Source of the DNA: Spongilla lacustris
Lineage: Eukaryota; Porifera; Demospongiae; Spongillida; Spongillidae
NCBI GenBank assembly: GCA_949361645.1
Contig: OX442426.1
Location: 3,902,673 to 3,966,672, forward strand
Length of the DNA: 64,000 bases
Direction of reading: 5' to 3'
Program-made: the position numbers and the translations under genes
Notes under the pieces: model-generated
Seen by the model: only the letters and a program-made list of their open reading frames with translations
What the model was told of the DNA's origin: nothing
The model's database searches: none
Shown here: positions 49,901 through 62,030 of the stretch, piece by piece
How positions within the stretch are numbered: position 1 is the stretch's first letter
How the letters are laid out: the number at the start of each line of letters is the position of its first letter

Positions 49901-52158
49901 GGTGGTGGGAGTATCATCTCTTCTAGCAGCTATGCTTTTTGTACTTCTCATGTAAGCAACCCAGTATCAGTTGAATGCAGTACTACCCCCAGTGGGTATT
50001 TTCTATCAAGGCAGCCAAAGGGCATGGCATAAAAATGACTTGCACACTTGTATGATTAAGTATCATGTGTTAATCAAAACACTGGTTTTATTTTCATCAC
50101 ATGATTCTCTTTACACAGGGCCTTCTTTCTGAATCAATGTCATAAATCAAAAAAAGGTACTTGTATTATTAAAGGAGCTCACCTTGGTTACCTTTCATTA
50201 AATTAATACCTGGATGTAACTATTACTAGAGCAACCTTACTTTGTCAGTGTGCAATTGTATTTAATATTACAACAGACACCTTGGATAAAATGTATTGTC
50301 ACCTCAGTGTCCCGGCTTAGCTCAGGTGGCTCGGTATACCATCCCCCCCCCCCCCCTTGACTTTATGATACATGTGTGTTATGTATTATTTCACAAGACT
50401 ATACAACCATGTTTTGTGTACAGAAATGTTTGCAGCATAACATATCTTCTTTCTGTGTAGCAAATTTACAGACACCTCCAAACAATTATTTGGTATGTAC
50501 TTTGCATGTAATTTTGGTGTGTTGGATCAGTGTACATGTTTGATGCATTATCAAATAATTAAGGTACATGTATAGATCACTTTATTCAAGTATTGGCATC
50601 TCATTAATGGGCTATCATGGATCAAGCTGTAACCAGCTACATCAGCTATTGATGGGTGTTAATGTCATATACATGAAGTATCAGCTGCTGTTTAAAAGAG
50701 TATGGCTCAGTATGCATTAAGAATAATAGGCACAAAATGCCAGTTCACAAAATGTTTTCTTCCATAACAGCATTAAAAAATAACCCTCAGGAAGTGCCAC
50801 CTATACATGTAGGTCATAAGTGACAATCCATTTCAATGAGGGTGGGGTGCAGTTGTGAACCTATTCAGTAGTGAAGCCAGCAGGGTTTATGTCATTGAAC
50901 ATTTGAGTGGCTTTGCATTTAGCAACAGTTCATGCACAAGCCTAGAGAGAGCCCAGGCCTGTGGACATCTTTCACTGGATTAAACATTTCACTTGTTAAC
51001 CACAATAAATGCAATACCAGTAAAACTGTGCTTTAAGTAATTAATTCAATTGCAGAGTTACATGTATAATCATTCTCTGAAGCTTACTTATACATGTACA
51101 TGTACCTGCAGTGTTTATGACAATATAATGCATGTATATGAACACTTGAAACTATTCTATACATTACTATTTTCCATTATAAATATTTTTTTTAAGCCTA
51201 TGTTCATCCATCTCACCAACCACTGTTGATGATAAAGATATATAAGCATAGCATGATATTTGTAATTAGTACTGAGATGTAAAAACTAAAATGCAATTTC
51301 TTCAACAACTACATGAGTAATACCAGTTTTATTTTATTTCAAACACATTCCGTGTTCTGAATCAGCAATATCTTCTGTACAAAAACAGCCATCCCAGATC
51401 ACCACCCTCAACTGTGCAATATTACTTACATACTTCAAGTATGCACACTTGATATGCCTATATACCTGCTCAAGCTAGATAGCTTTTATACGATTATAAA
51501 AATATGTTCTGGCAAATGGGTTACCCCTCTCCTAATACTCGCTGTCCAAATACAATGAAGTACCCTGTATGTGCATGTACATCTCTGCTGTGGTATTCAT
51601 TGCTACACTATTAATTGTATATAATTATAAATGTGTGCATCATATAGGATTGGCTCAGATTGTTGATATCTATGTACATATATTATGATCACCTACATGT
51701 GTAGGTGCTCTTAATGCACTGCATAAGATCATGAACATGGTCAATACACCCACGTGGCTTAAATAATACAACATTGTTGCTTATCCAACTAACTGCTCTC
51801 TTGTTCATAGGCGGGCACGCCACAAACAATGCAGCCTGCCCAGCATGTCCATCCATCTCACCAACCGCTGTCTGCACAGCATTATCCTCTATCAACATAC
51901 AATGAGACAGAAACTCCATTTTACGAGGAAGTGGGACCACCGACAATACATATCAACCAAATTCACATTTTGCACCCGAAGCAGAGTGTACAGGGTGTAA
52001 ATGATGTACACAACGAAAATCACCCTTTATCCAAACAGCTCATGCATGCTTCACCGCAGTACACAGATATGCATACAATTGCAGCTGTAGAGCCATCAGC
52101 CACAAATGAAATTCCATCCATTGATGAATATGTACAAGAGAATGAACTCTATTATTGA
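46956..52158 (+). CDS. Unrecognised type I membrane protein, Cys-rich ectodomain, Tyr-containing tail
   Basis: Five exons join in phase: 46956-48456, 49858-49951, 50119-50156, 50461-50492 and 51811-52158, giving 670 residues plus a stop. I chose the Met at 46956 because it begins a clean signal peptide (MMAVLSLLLLSVGTTTLCLA); an upstream Met at 46893 is in frame. The ectodomain, to about residue 505, has about 25 cysteines, including GCCCP and RCCV. It is rich in Trp, Gly and Asn, with several N-x-S/T sites. Distinctive strings are CLNSGNAGIIGLLESPYM, HADGGWFDED and PYVFVAVVDRVGTFIYRIP. Exon 2 encodes the only membrane helix (PLIVGVVVGVSSLLAAMLFV, about 510-530), followed by a basic stop-transfer (CHKSKK). 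The tail of about 130 residues has TPFYEEV and ends SIDEYVQENELYY, both like tyrosine phosphorylation sites. I recognise no family. It may be a receptor or a membrane-tethered enzyme. Confidence 0.82.
48990..49085 (+). repeat. CT-rich microsatellite in the first intron of the membrane-protein gene
   Basis: Repeats of 'cctaccctccctcctc' and variants. A separate G run with a flanking inverted motif (gggtcctgag...ggaccccc) is at about 49658-49700 in the same intron and looks like a short GC-rich repeat. Confidence 0.75.
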
Positions 52159-54142
52159 GTGCATACTTAGATGTAGAACTTTGCTAAGTCAAAGTGCATA
52201 GTGAGTAACATGTGTTGAAGAACATATCATTGTTATACGATACACTTCTCCAACTGCATGGAGTGTATGGACTATAGGTTTAAATGAATTCACTCTGTGC
52301 TTTTGGCTTTTGCTTCTTCACGACTTATCTTTTGTAGTGTTGTATTGTATTATTATGGTTGTTGTACATCATCAAGTCAACTTTGGCAGCCACTGCTGCT
52401 TCAGTCAGGCCCAAATGTAATGGAGTATCTACCCACATAACCAACAACAATTGCAAGATTCAGCTGAATTGTTACTTTTCACAAGGTTACATCTTGTGCA
52501 CATATTGAGATATCAAAGTGCTGTAAATTAAAATAGACTATCATGCACTTGCAATACATCATCTGATTCCTATATCTGTCATTATCCACAAGGTGATAAT
52601 ATTGCAGCATAGCCAGTCACCACAACAGGTGAAGACATTGTTTAGTACTTGAGCATAAAAGTTGTATGATGTAATAAGGCTTTACTAGAGAGTGGCAAAA
52701 ATACAATTTTGCATGAATGAATACATTATTAATATTTGTGCCGAGGATTTGTGCCATCAAGTCTTGGAGCAAAAGATAGACATACAATGTAAATCTTTTC
52801 TTTGATGTAAGTGTCCTTTTGCACGGAGCTGCATCACTATTTCTAGACCTCAATGCTACCATAATAATAAAGCAAGTATGTGATTAATGAGTTAATAAGA
52901 AATTTAACATGGCTCGTTTTCTCCACTTGTTTTTTCAGCCTCAGAGGGTATGGGCCCCACTGCTATGCTCACTTCTCGGTAGTCTCAATGTTTGACAATA
53001 CCTATTGTCATTAAATTCACTGGCTTAGGTGCCATCTGTACTTCACTCAGATACAGTGTGTATATAGTGTATATTTGAGGTCTACATTACTTTTAATACG
53101 GACTTTTCATTTGGGAATACAATTCTGTTGACATGTTCCAGGGCAAAAGTATAATTAATGGTCTAATTAATTTTCTTTTTTTTTTTCATTCTCATACTCA
53201 CTTATTATCGTATACATTTGTTTCTGTATTAATAATGATGGTAACTTAACTGATGAAATACAAATACATGAAATACATGATGCAATACAATCAACTAAAT
53301 TGTATTCCATCAGCAAGAAAGTGGCCATGGTGCATGCACATATACTACCAAATAGACAATTAAGTTCATCAATTCAATTCCACATAATTATACAGTGTAT
53401 TCTAACTATATTGCACACTTAAAAGTACTCCCACTATCAAAAGTAAATATTTTGAACTATTTTGCAGTTCTTCAATACCATACCAAAAAAGTGGTAGCAT
53501 TATGTGCCAGTCAATTGCAATTAAAAGCTAGCATTGTAAATTATGGGCTGCTCTGAGCTGGACTTTCACAAAAATCATTCTGCATGAAGAAAATTTAAAG
53601 TGGGAGGCCCAGCAAGTTCCTATAGCAACCCATAAAACATGCCTACACTATAATGGTTTGTAACTTGCATTTGGATGGTTTGACAATTCAGTTAGAAAAT
53701 GTACAAAATGTTTCAGGGGATTTTTTTTAGATCAGTTACGCCTACGTTTTCATATAAGTGCTGTGTGTTTAAAATATTTAGTTGGCTCTTAAAAAATGGT
53801 GCAGTGGTTTTGAATGAATAAATAGCTATCACACTAACAGCAAATTAAAGTTGCATGCAACAAGCATACGATCAGGCTTTCATTACAAATGCACCTAACC
53901 AGTGCTACCTAATTTTCTGCATCCCTCGTTAAATGTCACAGCAGCTAACAAGCTCAGACATAGTGCCCTCATTCAATGTGTACTTGGCCTATTTAATTTC
54001 ATTAATGGCTATAATTAATTTTTTTTAATACACTATTGTATTTAACATTGAAAGCATTATGACAAATATATACAACCTTGATGATACTATACCCATATAC
54101 ACCACTTGAAAAACATCCAACTACTATTTCCTACATACATAG
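52159..54142. other. Intergenic sequence, includes dispersed repeat copy 2
   Basis: 52912-53215 is the second copy of the repeat described at 33305-33620. The rest is AT-rich with no recognised gene. Confidence 0.6.
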
Positions 54143-56479
54143 TCAGGATGGATGAAGTTCTCTTGCCAGGAGTGCCCTAGCAATGGACTTCACCAAATGG
54201 AGGTTAAGCCTGCCGTATATGTCTGCCACTACTAATGCCTTTGGCCTGGACTGGCTGATGGCAAGGTGGGATGCAAGCCTGGAGAATGTTCCTTGAGCAA
54301 CCTCACCCCAGTTGCCATACGTTTCTACTGCCATGGGTGTGCAGGTCCACCCTAGCTCTTGACATTTGGGGCTATTGGCCTGCAACTTCCGGTTCTCTAC
54401 TACAAGTGCTGCAGCACCAACCACTTGGCATGACTCCCCCAAGATGACAGGAGTGTTTGGAGAAGCCACTGTGATGTCCATTGCTGCAGGTCTACCTCTG
54501 TCCCAACCTGTGACAAGCAAATCAGCAGGACGTTGACGGTTGTGATCTCTTGTGAGACCATGACCCTTTTCCACTGCAACAGACAGGTAGGCTCGACGGA
54601 AGAAATCTGCAAGCACATTGCACAGCATGTTATGACGTATGACAACAGCTCCCCCATGTTGACATGTTATTGCATGGTGACCTAGTGGGTCAAGGGCAGC
54701 ATGGGGGCAAAATGGACTAGTCAAACGGCCTGAAGTATCCAATCCCAGCCACCATTTAAAGACCATCTGGCACTCATTAGGCTCCAGGTGCAAGCCTAGA
54801 CCGGGATAAGGGACAACAGACTGCCAGGAGCCTGCATGGGGAGCAGAGACGGATAACAAGCGAGCCTTGTTGGGTACAGATGAGGAATTGAGCAGCAAAA
54901 TAAACAGCTGGTCATCCAATCGCCATTACAATTCTCTCTGTGGAATGGAGAGGTAAGCTAAGACTGATTCTACAGTGACTACATCCGGCTGTGAAACTCT
55001 AGGGTTAAACAGTGCAATAGCATGCTTAAGGTGGTTGTTGTCTGGTTGGCCAATACCAGATAAAGCAAAAGATGAAATGAAAACAGCCGGTGCATGATAA
55101 GAGACCGCTCGAAACCCCAGGCCACCAAACCTCAAACTAAGTTGTGCCTGGCTCCGGTGACTTGAGAAATCTCAATGGCAGTGCTCAGCATAAAGCAATT
55201 TCTCACTTCCTCATCAAAAACCTCTAGAGCATCTGACACAAGGCTGCGGGGAGTGACCCTCGCAATGTGAACCATTCTGCAAAAGCTCCCACACATACGT
55301 AGAAAGGTAACTGCGACATGAAGGTCAACTTCAGCTACCTCTGTCAGGCCTGAAAGCAACTTTTTAGACTCAGCACACTTGTCTGCAATGAATTTAGAGC
55401 AGTACAAGTAATCTCCAATTGGTCCCTTGAGGATGTCAAGATTAGGCAAGAGTGAGCACTTTACTGTAGAGGGAAAGGATGTATTTCCTGTTCTACTAAA
55501 CAGCTCACATTTTGAGAAATTCATATGGATACCCAAAGCGGGGCCCAGCTCCTCAATCAGTTGTACAGCATGAAGGACTGCTGGGCAATTGCCGGCTAGG
55601 ACCCCATCATCCATATACCAGGCCTGTAGGAGTAGGTCAATGCATTTATTATCTGCATCGATAATTGATACCAACTTCTGGAGGACTAAAGAAAATAGTA
55701 AGGGACTGATCTGCCCAAGTGGATGCCATAGCAGTGGATGGGACCCATAGCAGTAGGAAACCCAGTGAAAAAGCTCCAGGAATTAAATAACACATTCTCT
55801 GAAGATTGCTTGTCTGGAAACTAGATTGAAAGCATTTTGCATGTCGACCTTGAAGCACACAAAATCCTCATCCAACCAGTGGTCCTCGATACAACCTCTG
55901 ACACTATGTATGATCTTCTCTGCCCCTGCCTGACAGGCCACACCAAACTGTAAGGGTTGAAAGAAGTCTGCCGCCTTGTCCTTCAAACTGGTACACACAC
56001 ACTTTCCTGCCAGCCTTCTAATTACCTCTCCTACAGCAAGTGGCCTGATATCAGGTGGGCAACCCTCTTTGACCTTGTTCAAAGCAATTAGCCTAGCTCC
56101 AGCTATAAATCTGGACACTGACGCTGGGGCTTTGCCAGCTACAAGGATGTTGACTACTTGTCGAAGTAAGGGGCAAATAGGTGTGATTTTAGCCACATCA
56201 ATCAGGTGTTGCACCCACAAACCTGAGGGACTCGCAGCTGTATTCCTTGGGAAAGGACAGGAGAACAGAGTGGATGTTGAAGTCTGGCCCCAGTGCAATA
56301 GGTGCACAGTCGTCTGCTTGCACTAAAGGAACTGGACCTCTGGAATGTTTTGCTTTCAACAGTTCCCAAGTTGTTTCATTGTTTGATGCTATTCCATTAG
56401 ACTGCAGGATAGAGCATGCTAACCATAGGCAAGGCTGTTCCCAAGACACTCGCTCCTGGCACCATTGTCCCCTAGACAT
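54143..56479 (-). pseudogene. Non-LTR retrotransposon with a C-terminal endonuclease-like domain, inactive
   Basis: Minus-strand segments follow the order of a reverse transcriptase polyprotein. The RT fingers (PDIRPLAVGEVIRRLAGK, FKVDMQNAFNLVSR) are at 56307-55783 and the palm catalytic motif WYMDDGVLAG is near 55610. After the thumb comes the stretch RFGGLGFRAVSYHAPA at 55135. A C/H knuckle (CPHAALDPLGHHAITCQHGG) is near 54690, followed by a PD-(D/E)xK-like block (RPADLLVTGWDRGRPAAMDI) near 54515 and a conserved terminus. The combination suggests a restriction-like endonuclease clade (inference). Defects: frame changes near 55780, 55690 and 55140, and an in-frame stop at 54926-54928. No joined product is offered. 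The 5' end and any target-site duplication are unresolved. Confidence 0.85.
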
Positions 56480-56647
56480 TTATGTCTCTCGATACTTCAA
56501 TACAACAGACACGGAGTTACACAACTATGCACACCCATGAAAAAGGACGTTCCTCCCAACACAAATGCGCAACACATGACATCGTATCAGTAGGTCTGTT
56601 ATATGGCCCCCCTTCATGTTTTTTACATGTACAGCTTCATGTTTTTT

Positions 56648-57758
56648 ACATGTACAGCTGGCATCTATAGCTACCTTCCTATCTTTCAAATTCAGCTTAG
56701 GAACCGAAATATAAGTGCCAATATCAATTTGAAGCCTAGTTTTTACTACCAATCATAAACGGACACTTTTTTCTCATTTTTTCTTCAAGCAATATTAAGT
56801 ACCTAGTCTTGGTGTCCTACGTTCAAGATTGCTAGATGGAATGCCAAGGTGTTGTTGAACTGCATTGCGCTGAAGTAGAAATGTAGATGACTCTTAAGAA
56901 TCCTTACAAAGGCGATAATTAACCGCTAGCAAAACAGATAAGTGGGTGTGTCACTATAGCATTTCATTGCCCGCTAGCTCAAGCCTGCCGATGCATTGTT
57001 CACATTCGTCGGCGCATTCTAACAAAGGTTCTTTGCGCGCAAAATTGCACAATGAACATACACGTATGGGCTGGGCTGGCTTGCAAGCAGGCCACGCGCC
57101 AGGTATATATTATTCTGTTTTTTGCCCGAGCTCGTTTTTTGCCACTAAGAAATGCCGTCTAAGTTCCGTCTGCACTGCTGCGATCCATTGAGCTGTCACA
57201 TGAGAAAACAAACGCCTCAATGCCAATGGATCGCAGCAGTGCAGACGGAACTTAGACGGCATTTCTTAGTGGCAAAAAACGAGCTCGGGCAAAAAACAAA
57301 ATAATATCTGGCGCGCGGCATGCAGGCAAGCCACCCATACGTGTATGTTCATTGTGCAATTTTGCGCGCAAAGAACCTTTGTTAGAATGCGCCGACGAAT
57401 GTGAACACTGCATCGGTAGGCTTGAGCTAGCGGGCAATGAAATGCTATAGTGACACACCCACTTATCTGTTTTGTTAGAGGTTAATTATCGCCTTTGTAA
57501 GGATTCTTAAGAGTCATCTACATTTCTACTTCAGCGCAATGCAGTTCAACAACACCTTGGCATTCCATCTAGCAATCTTGAACGTAGGACACCAAGACTA
57601 GGTACTTAATATTGCTTGAAGAAAAAATGAGAAAAAAGTGTCCGTTTATGATTGGTAGTAAAAACTAGGCTTCAAATTGATATTGGCACTTATATTTCGG
57701 TTCCTAAGCTGAATTTGAAAGATAGGAAGGTAGCTATAGATGCCAGCTGTACATGTTT
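56648..57758. repeat. Large palindrome with arms of about 540 bp
   Basis: The left arm 56648-57190 and right arm 57224-57758 are near-identical reverse complements separated by 33 bp. For example 'gccgtctaagttccgtctgc' at 57154 is matched by its complement at about 57240. The arms encode mirror-image open frames on opposite strands (MCHYSISLPASSSLPM), which are therefore one sequence seen twice. It lies between the dead retrotransposon and the DUF6589 gene. It could be a fold-back element or an inverted pair of one short element. Confidence 0.92.
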
Positions 57759-57938
57759 AAAAAAAAGGTCACAAAGGCTCTTACGTAGAAAAAGATAATA
57801 GTCATTGTTTACATAAGTGGTTAGAATTGTGGTCAACTCATAACGCATGAAATCATTGAGATCAAGAGTTAGTAATTTATATTCTTATGTATGTTAGTAT
57901 GTTTAGTATTTTGTTTCTGAAACTCAGACACATGTGTG

Positions 57939-60740
57939 ATGGATTGGTTAAGTTTGACCCAGAAGCTTGGATCGTTGTCGACGAATTGCTGCATCAAAAA
58001 ATTGCTGGATTTAGCTACGCAGTCGGGTTGGAACCATGAAGATGCGCGACAAATGTTTGCGGAAGGCTATGTGTGTTTGACGTGCTATCGTACTGTTGAA
58101 AAGTGCTCATCTTTGGAGAGTGTACTCCTTGCGAAGCTTTCAGGACGAGCCAATGATCCCAGCGCGCTTGAGAGCAGCGGTACAAAAAGAAAAGCTACGC
58201 CAACTGAGCACGCTGCTGCAGTTAAAGTGGTTAGTTTTAATCGTTTATCTCATTTATACTGTACGCATGTTTTATATTATCCTGTTATAGGTTGTTACGG
58301 CGGAGGCAGGCTACAAAAAGACTTACACCTTGTCTCCTTCCAAAGAAGCTCTTGGAAAGTCTTTAGGCCGCAATTCTAGCAATGCATTGATGAGGCATGC
58401 TTCTCACGACCAAACATTGAAACAATCCATGCTTCAAGAACTGTGTAGGATGTTGCGAGCTGAGATGACAGCTCTGTTGGCTAGTCCAGATTTTATGAAG
58501 AAAGATGTGAACTCGTTAAAGAATTTCTCATGGGATGGCTTATACTACACAATGAAAAACAAAGCCCCTACACTGGTTGAGTTACTTCAGTCCTGCATTC
58601 CTCAAAGCAGCACTAGGAAGAAGTTCATCATGCATGGTCATGTGTGCCGCAATGCTTGCTGCAACACATAAGCGCTGTACATCAGTTCTGTGCAAAGTTA
58701 TGTGTCCATTGTTTTGTATTTAGGGCATGCTGCAAAGCAGGTGAGCTTGTTATCACTAATACAGGTCAAATTGCATTTCTTAATGGTTATTTATAGGTGT
58801 ACAACAGGCTGCAGAAGCTAGGAATCTGTTTGTCAACTTTCATGACAAGGCGTATCATAGACCAGATGGGAGAAAACCATGACCAATGTGTTCTGGATTG
58901 GGTGAACAGCCTTAAATCCCCCATTTCAACAAATCAGGTTACTATTTGTGTGCTTTTTATATGGTCTTTAATGCTGACTTTTTATAGGGTTCAGTTGCTC
59001 GAATGCAGTTTGAAGGACTAGATAACTCTTCTGAGTATGGAAGTGAATCTGATGTCCCTTTCCCTCAGCCGCCACTTGAAGTTACTGTGTCACCTTGTTC
59101 AGATTCTAGTTCACTAGATGATTCATCGGAGACAAATTCACCAAAACGTCCAAATATGTCTCCGCTCAGCATGCAGTTGGAATCACCTATAATGGTAAGC
59201 TTTAAGTTGATGAATGATCAGTACCATTTCACAGAAATCTATGTTTTCATCTATTCACATATTATAGGAGGTGAACTGTTTCAAGGAAGTAGTCCTATCC
59301 CATCTCATCCTGTTCACTCACCTTCGTCAGAAAGAAATTCAGGTAGACATTAGGCTAAGTTAATGTAATGACAGATGTTTATTGTGCAGATGAATGTACA
59401 CTTCCTGGCTCTGAGAAAAGTGTGTCAGATCAACCTTCTTCAGATACAGTATCTGCATCTGAGGATGAAAGGTATCCCACCATTGGATGGTGTGGTTTTC
59501 GCATAGTTGGGGACAACATAGACAAGACAGTCAGACCTCGAGATATGCGACATAATCATCAGACCACTTCTTTACATTACTTTCATTCATATGCAGTGAG
59601 GGATAGAGTGGATGTCAGTGACTTATCAACAGAAGTGCCACTTGTAACTTCCAAAGATATGGACCTTAACATTTTTTTACCATCACCTGAAGACTGTCAA
59701 ACCTTGGAAACGAACTTCTGTACACTGATGATGAGAATACTAGTGAAGCACATTCCTGGGATTAGCCATCTGTCTTCCATGGTGCTACAGCATATTCCTC
59801 ATCCATACTCTGTTGCTATGTCAAAGAAGTCTGAAGTGGTATGCCTTAATATTAAAAACAATCTTGTTCTTACGATATTCTTATTACTTTATCTTACCTT
59901 CTTATTAAGGTCCCACTGGGAGTATTATTAAAGAATGAGAATAAGTTGGATGACATGATGGATATTCTTGATGGGTTACACAAGTACGTTCCTTCAATCA
60001 GAACAATTCAACAGTTTGAGGACCCGGCTGAAGACCCAAGTGGAGAACCAGAAGTTACAGACAGAGATAGATCACTTTTGTCAAATACTGATTGGTGGTG
60101 ACCAGGTGACTGCAGCTAGAGTGCGAGGCAGCCAGAGTATCCGCAGAAACTCTGATAACGGTAGAATGAGACTGGATGCATTCATTCCTGTTGTGGAAGA
60201 CTGGCACACAAAAATGTGTTTTATGCAGGTGACGTGGGTTCATTTACTTCATTTAAATTACATCAGTGTATGTGTCCCAATTCAATTCATCGTGCAGGTT
60301 ATATGGTCACATTTGTACAAAGCATGCATCCTCAACTCTGGATGTAGGTACTCTTTACCAACTTCAGATCCTCATCAACAGAAGAAATGTTACTAAGGAT
60401 GTCAAGAAGGACATGAATGCATGTGAGGACTTTTTGGAGCTGGTAACATCAAGTCATGTAATTGCAGCAGCACTGCATTCCGTTGGTGTTAGCAATGCAT
60501 CAGACTTTATGACAAACTTATCATCCTCTACACTTCCTTCAGATCAGCAGGCTGCTCTTGATTCACTAGTGAAGTCAATATGCAGAAAATTCATTAATAT
60601 AAGCTATCCATATAGAGCTGATGATGGTTTTGATCATGTACTGAAGTATGCCACGGAAGTTATGTCATTGGGTCTTCTTTACCTTGAGTTCAAGGATGCA
60701 GTTCGAGAGGGTGATGGTCCTCGTGTTCTTAGATGTTGGA
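57939..60740 (+). pseudogene. DUF6589-type gene, truncated and frame-shifted
   Basis: This belongs to a family of large, often multicopy proteins of unknown function in sponges, cnidarians and fungi. Blocks bounded by splice signals: 57939-58229 (Cys pairs, LLDLATQSGW, YVCLTCYRTVEKC), 58291-58620 (KNFSWDGLYYTMKNKAPTLV), 58797-58937 (VYNRLQKLGICLS), 58988-59194, 59268-59340, 59390-59838 (IVGDNIDKTVRPRDMRHNHQ and SLHYFHSYAVRDRVD), 59910-60228 (GGDQVTAARVRGSQSIRRNS and VVEDWHTKMC) and 60298-60740 (TLYQLQILINRRNV, MNACEDFLELV). These are the hallmark motifs of the domain. Frame changes occur near 58640, 60020 and 60320, and homology stops abruptly at about 60740, before the family's usual C-terminus. 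It is therefore probably a decaying copy. Sequencing errors are an alternative. Confidence 0.75.
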
Positions 60741-61295
60741 AGTTCAGAATACCTCTATCACTATTAGGCCTGGAAACAGAGTTACGGGTCTCCAGCAAAT
60801 TAAGAATTGTACTCATTTGAATTCAAATCTCCATAGACTTTCCATACTTCATTATTTTATGACGCGCGTCGCGGGTTTCAATTATTCATGTCCGCTATTT
60901 CTGGCCATGAGTTTTTGTTTTACGCATCCCATTCATTCGCGTACATTACCGATCGTTTTCGTGGTACTCTCAGGGAGATACATAATCGAACAAGTAAGAT
61001 ATCGTTGAAATGCAGAAATTTTGATCTTTCCAGTGGTATACAATGTATTCAATATTGCGGAAAAATTAATTAGAAAAAAATTGTCTACTACCTAACTGTG
61101 ATCAAATATAGTCGATCGTATTTTTTTGGCAATTGTATTGTTGTATGTAACGCTACTCGTATCATTACAAGGCAGAATCATGACCAGTTTATAATTGTCC
61201 ATAACCAAACCAGAAAACTACAGGAGCAGTTTAGATATATACGGTCAGTGTAAGACGTATAATTAGATATGAGAAAAAAATCTATTAAAAAGTAA
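60741..61295. other. Intergenic, nothing identified
   Basis: Two short open frames cross 60790-61070, but neither continues the DUF6589 motifs nor shows another domain. Confidence 0.45.
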
Positions 61296-61650
61296 CTAAA
61301 AACATTCTCTAACGAGAGAGTTGTTGGTATATAGGATTGACCAATGGTGGTGTGAAAAGCATGGAAACAAGAGTGACAGAATTTTTACTGGAAAATTGAA
61401 ATAGATGTGATGATGTAGTCTGCATGATAGTGTAGGATTACATTTGCCTTTACTGCGTCTTGAACAGCTAAGTTCAGAGCATGGCCATAGCAATGGGTAT
61501 AAAACGCTCTATGCTCTTTTCGAAGTATAGTAGTTGATACACCTGTTTTACAGCCTGCCATTGAACTAGCCACTGTCCATGACAATTCTGAAGTGAAAGG
61601 GATAACCTTACCAAAACGTTCGGATGATGCTTTCTGCAGAGATAAGAGTC
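61296..61650 (-). pseudogene. hAT/DUF4371-type transposase fragment
   Basis: The minus strand reads ELSWTVASSMAGCKTGVS, then KEHRAFYTHCYGHALNLAV. This is the RNase-H-fold region typical of DUF4371/zinc-finger-MYM-type hAT transposases (MSG-KTGV...YTHCYGHALNL). About 70 residues remain before a stop. The DNA downstream (61300-61375) resembles the outer arm of the 41.3-43.0 kb palindrome (ctctcgttagagaatg against ctttctcgatagagaagg). This may mean shared ends. Confidence 0.7.
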
Positions 61651-61920
61651 CATGCTGTGGACTAGTCTATACTCTACTCACGATCGACCGCTATCAATGA
61701 TTACAGCTGTACTGTATGTAGTTAATTCTAATTATACGAGATACGGTTAATATTTTCTCTCAAGGAAAATTTTTGGGGGGGCTCAAGCCCCTCCCTTGTC
61801 TACTCCTTGAATATTATTATTACGTGCCCGATACTATCTTTCGCTTTGTCGCCATGAAGCACGTGTCACATCATCATGTACATATACCGCAATAATTAAA
61901 TATTCATTCTCAATAATAAA

Positions 61921-61952
<32 letters not shown>

Positions 61953-61998
61953 CTTAACCACCACACATTTAAAAGTGGGGGGACTATAGTCCCCTCAG

Positions 61999-62030
<32 letters not shown>

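Noticed and set aside
56946..57458. Apparent pair of divergent paralogous genes beginning MCHYSISLPASSS
   Set aside because: They are the two arms of a palindrome read on opposite strands, with no splice sites or known domain.
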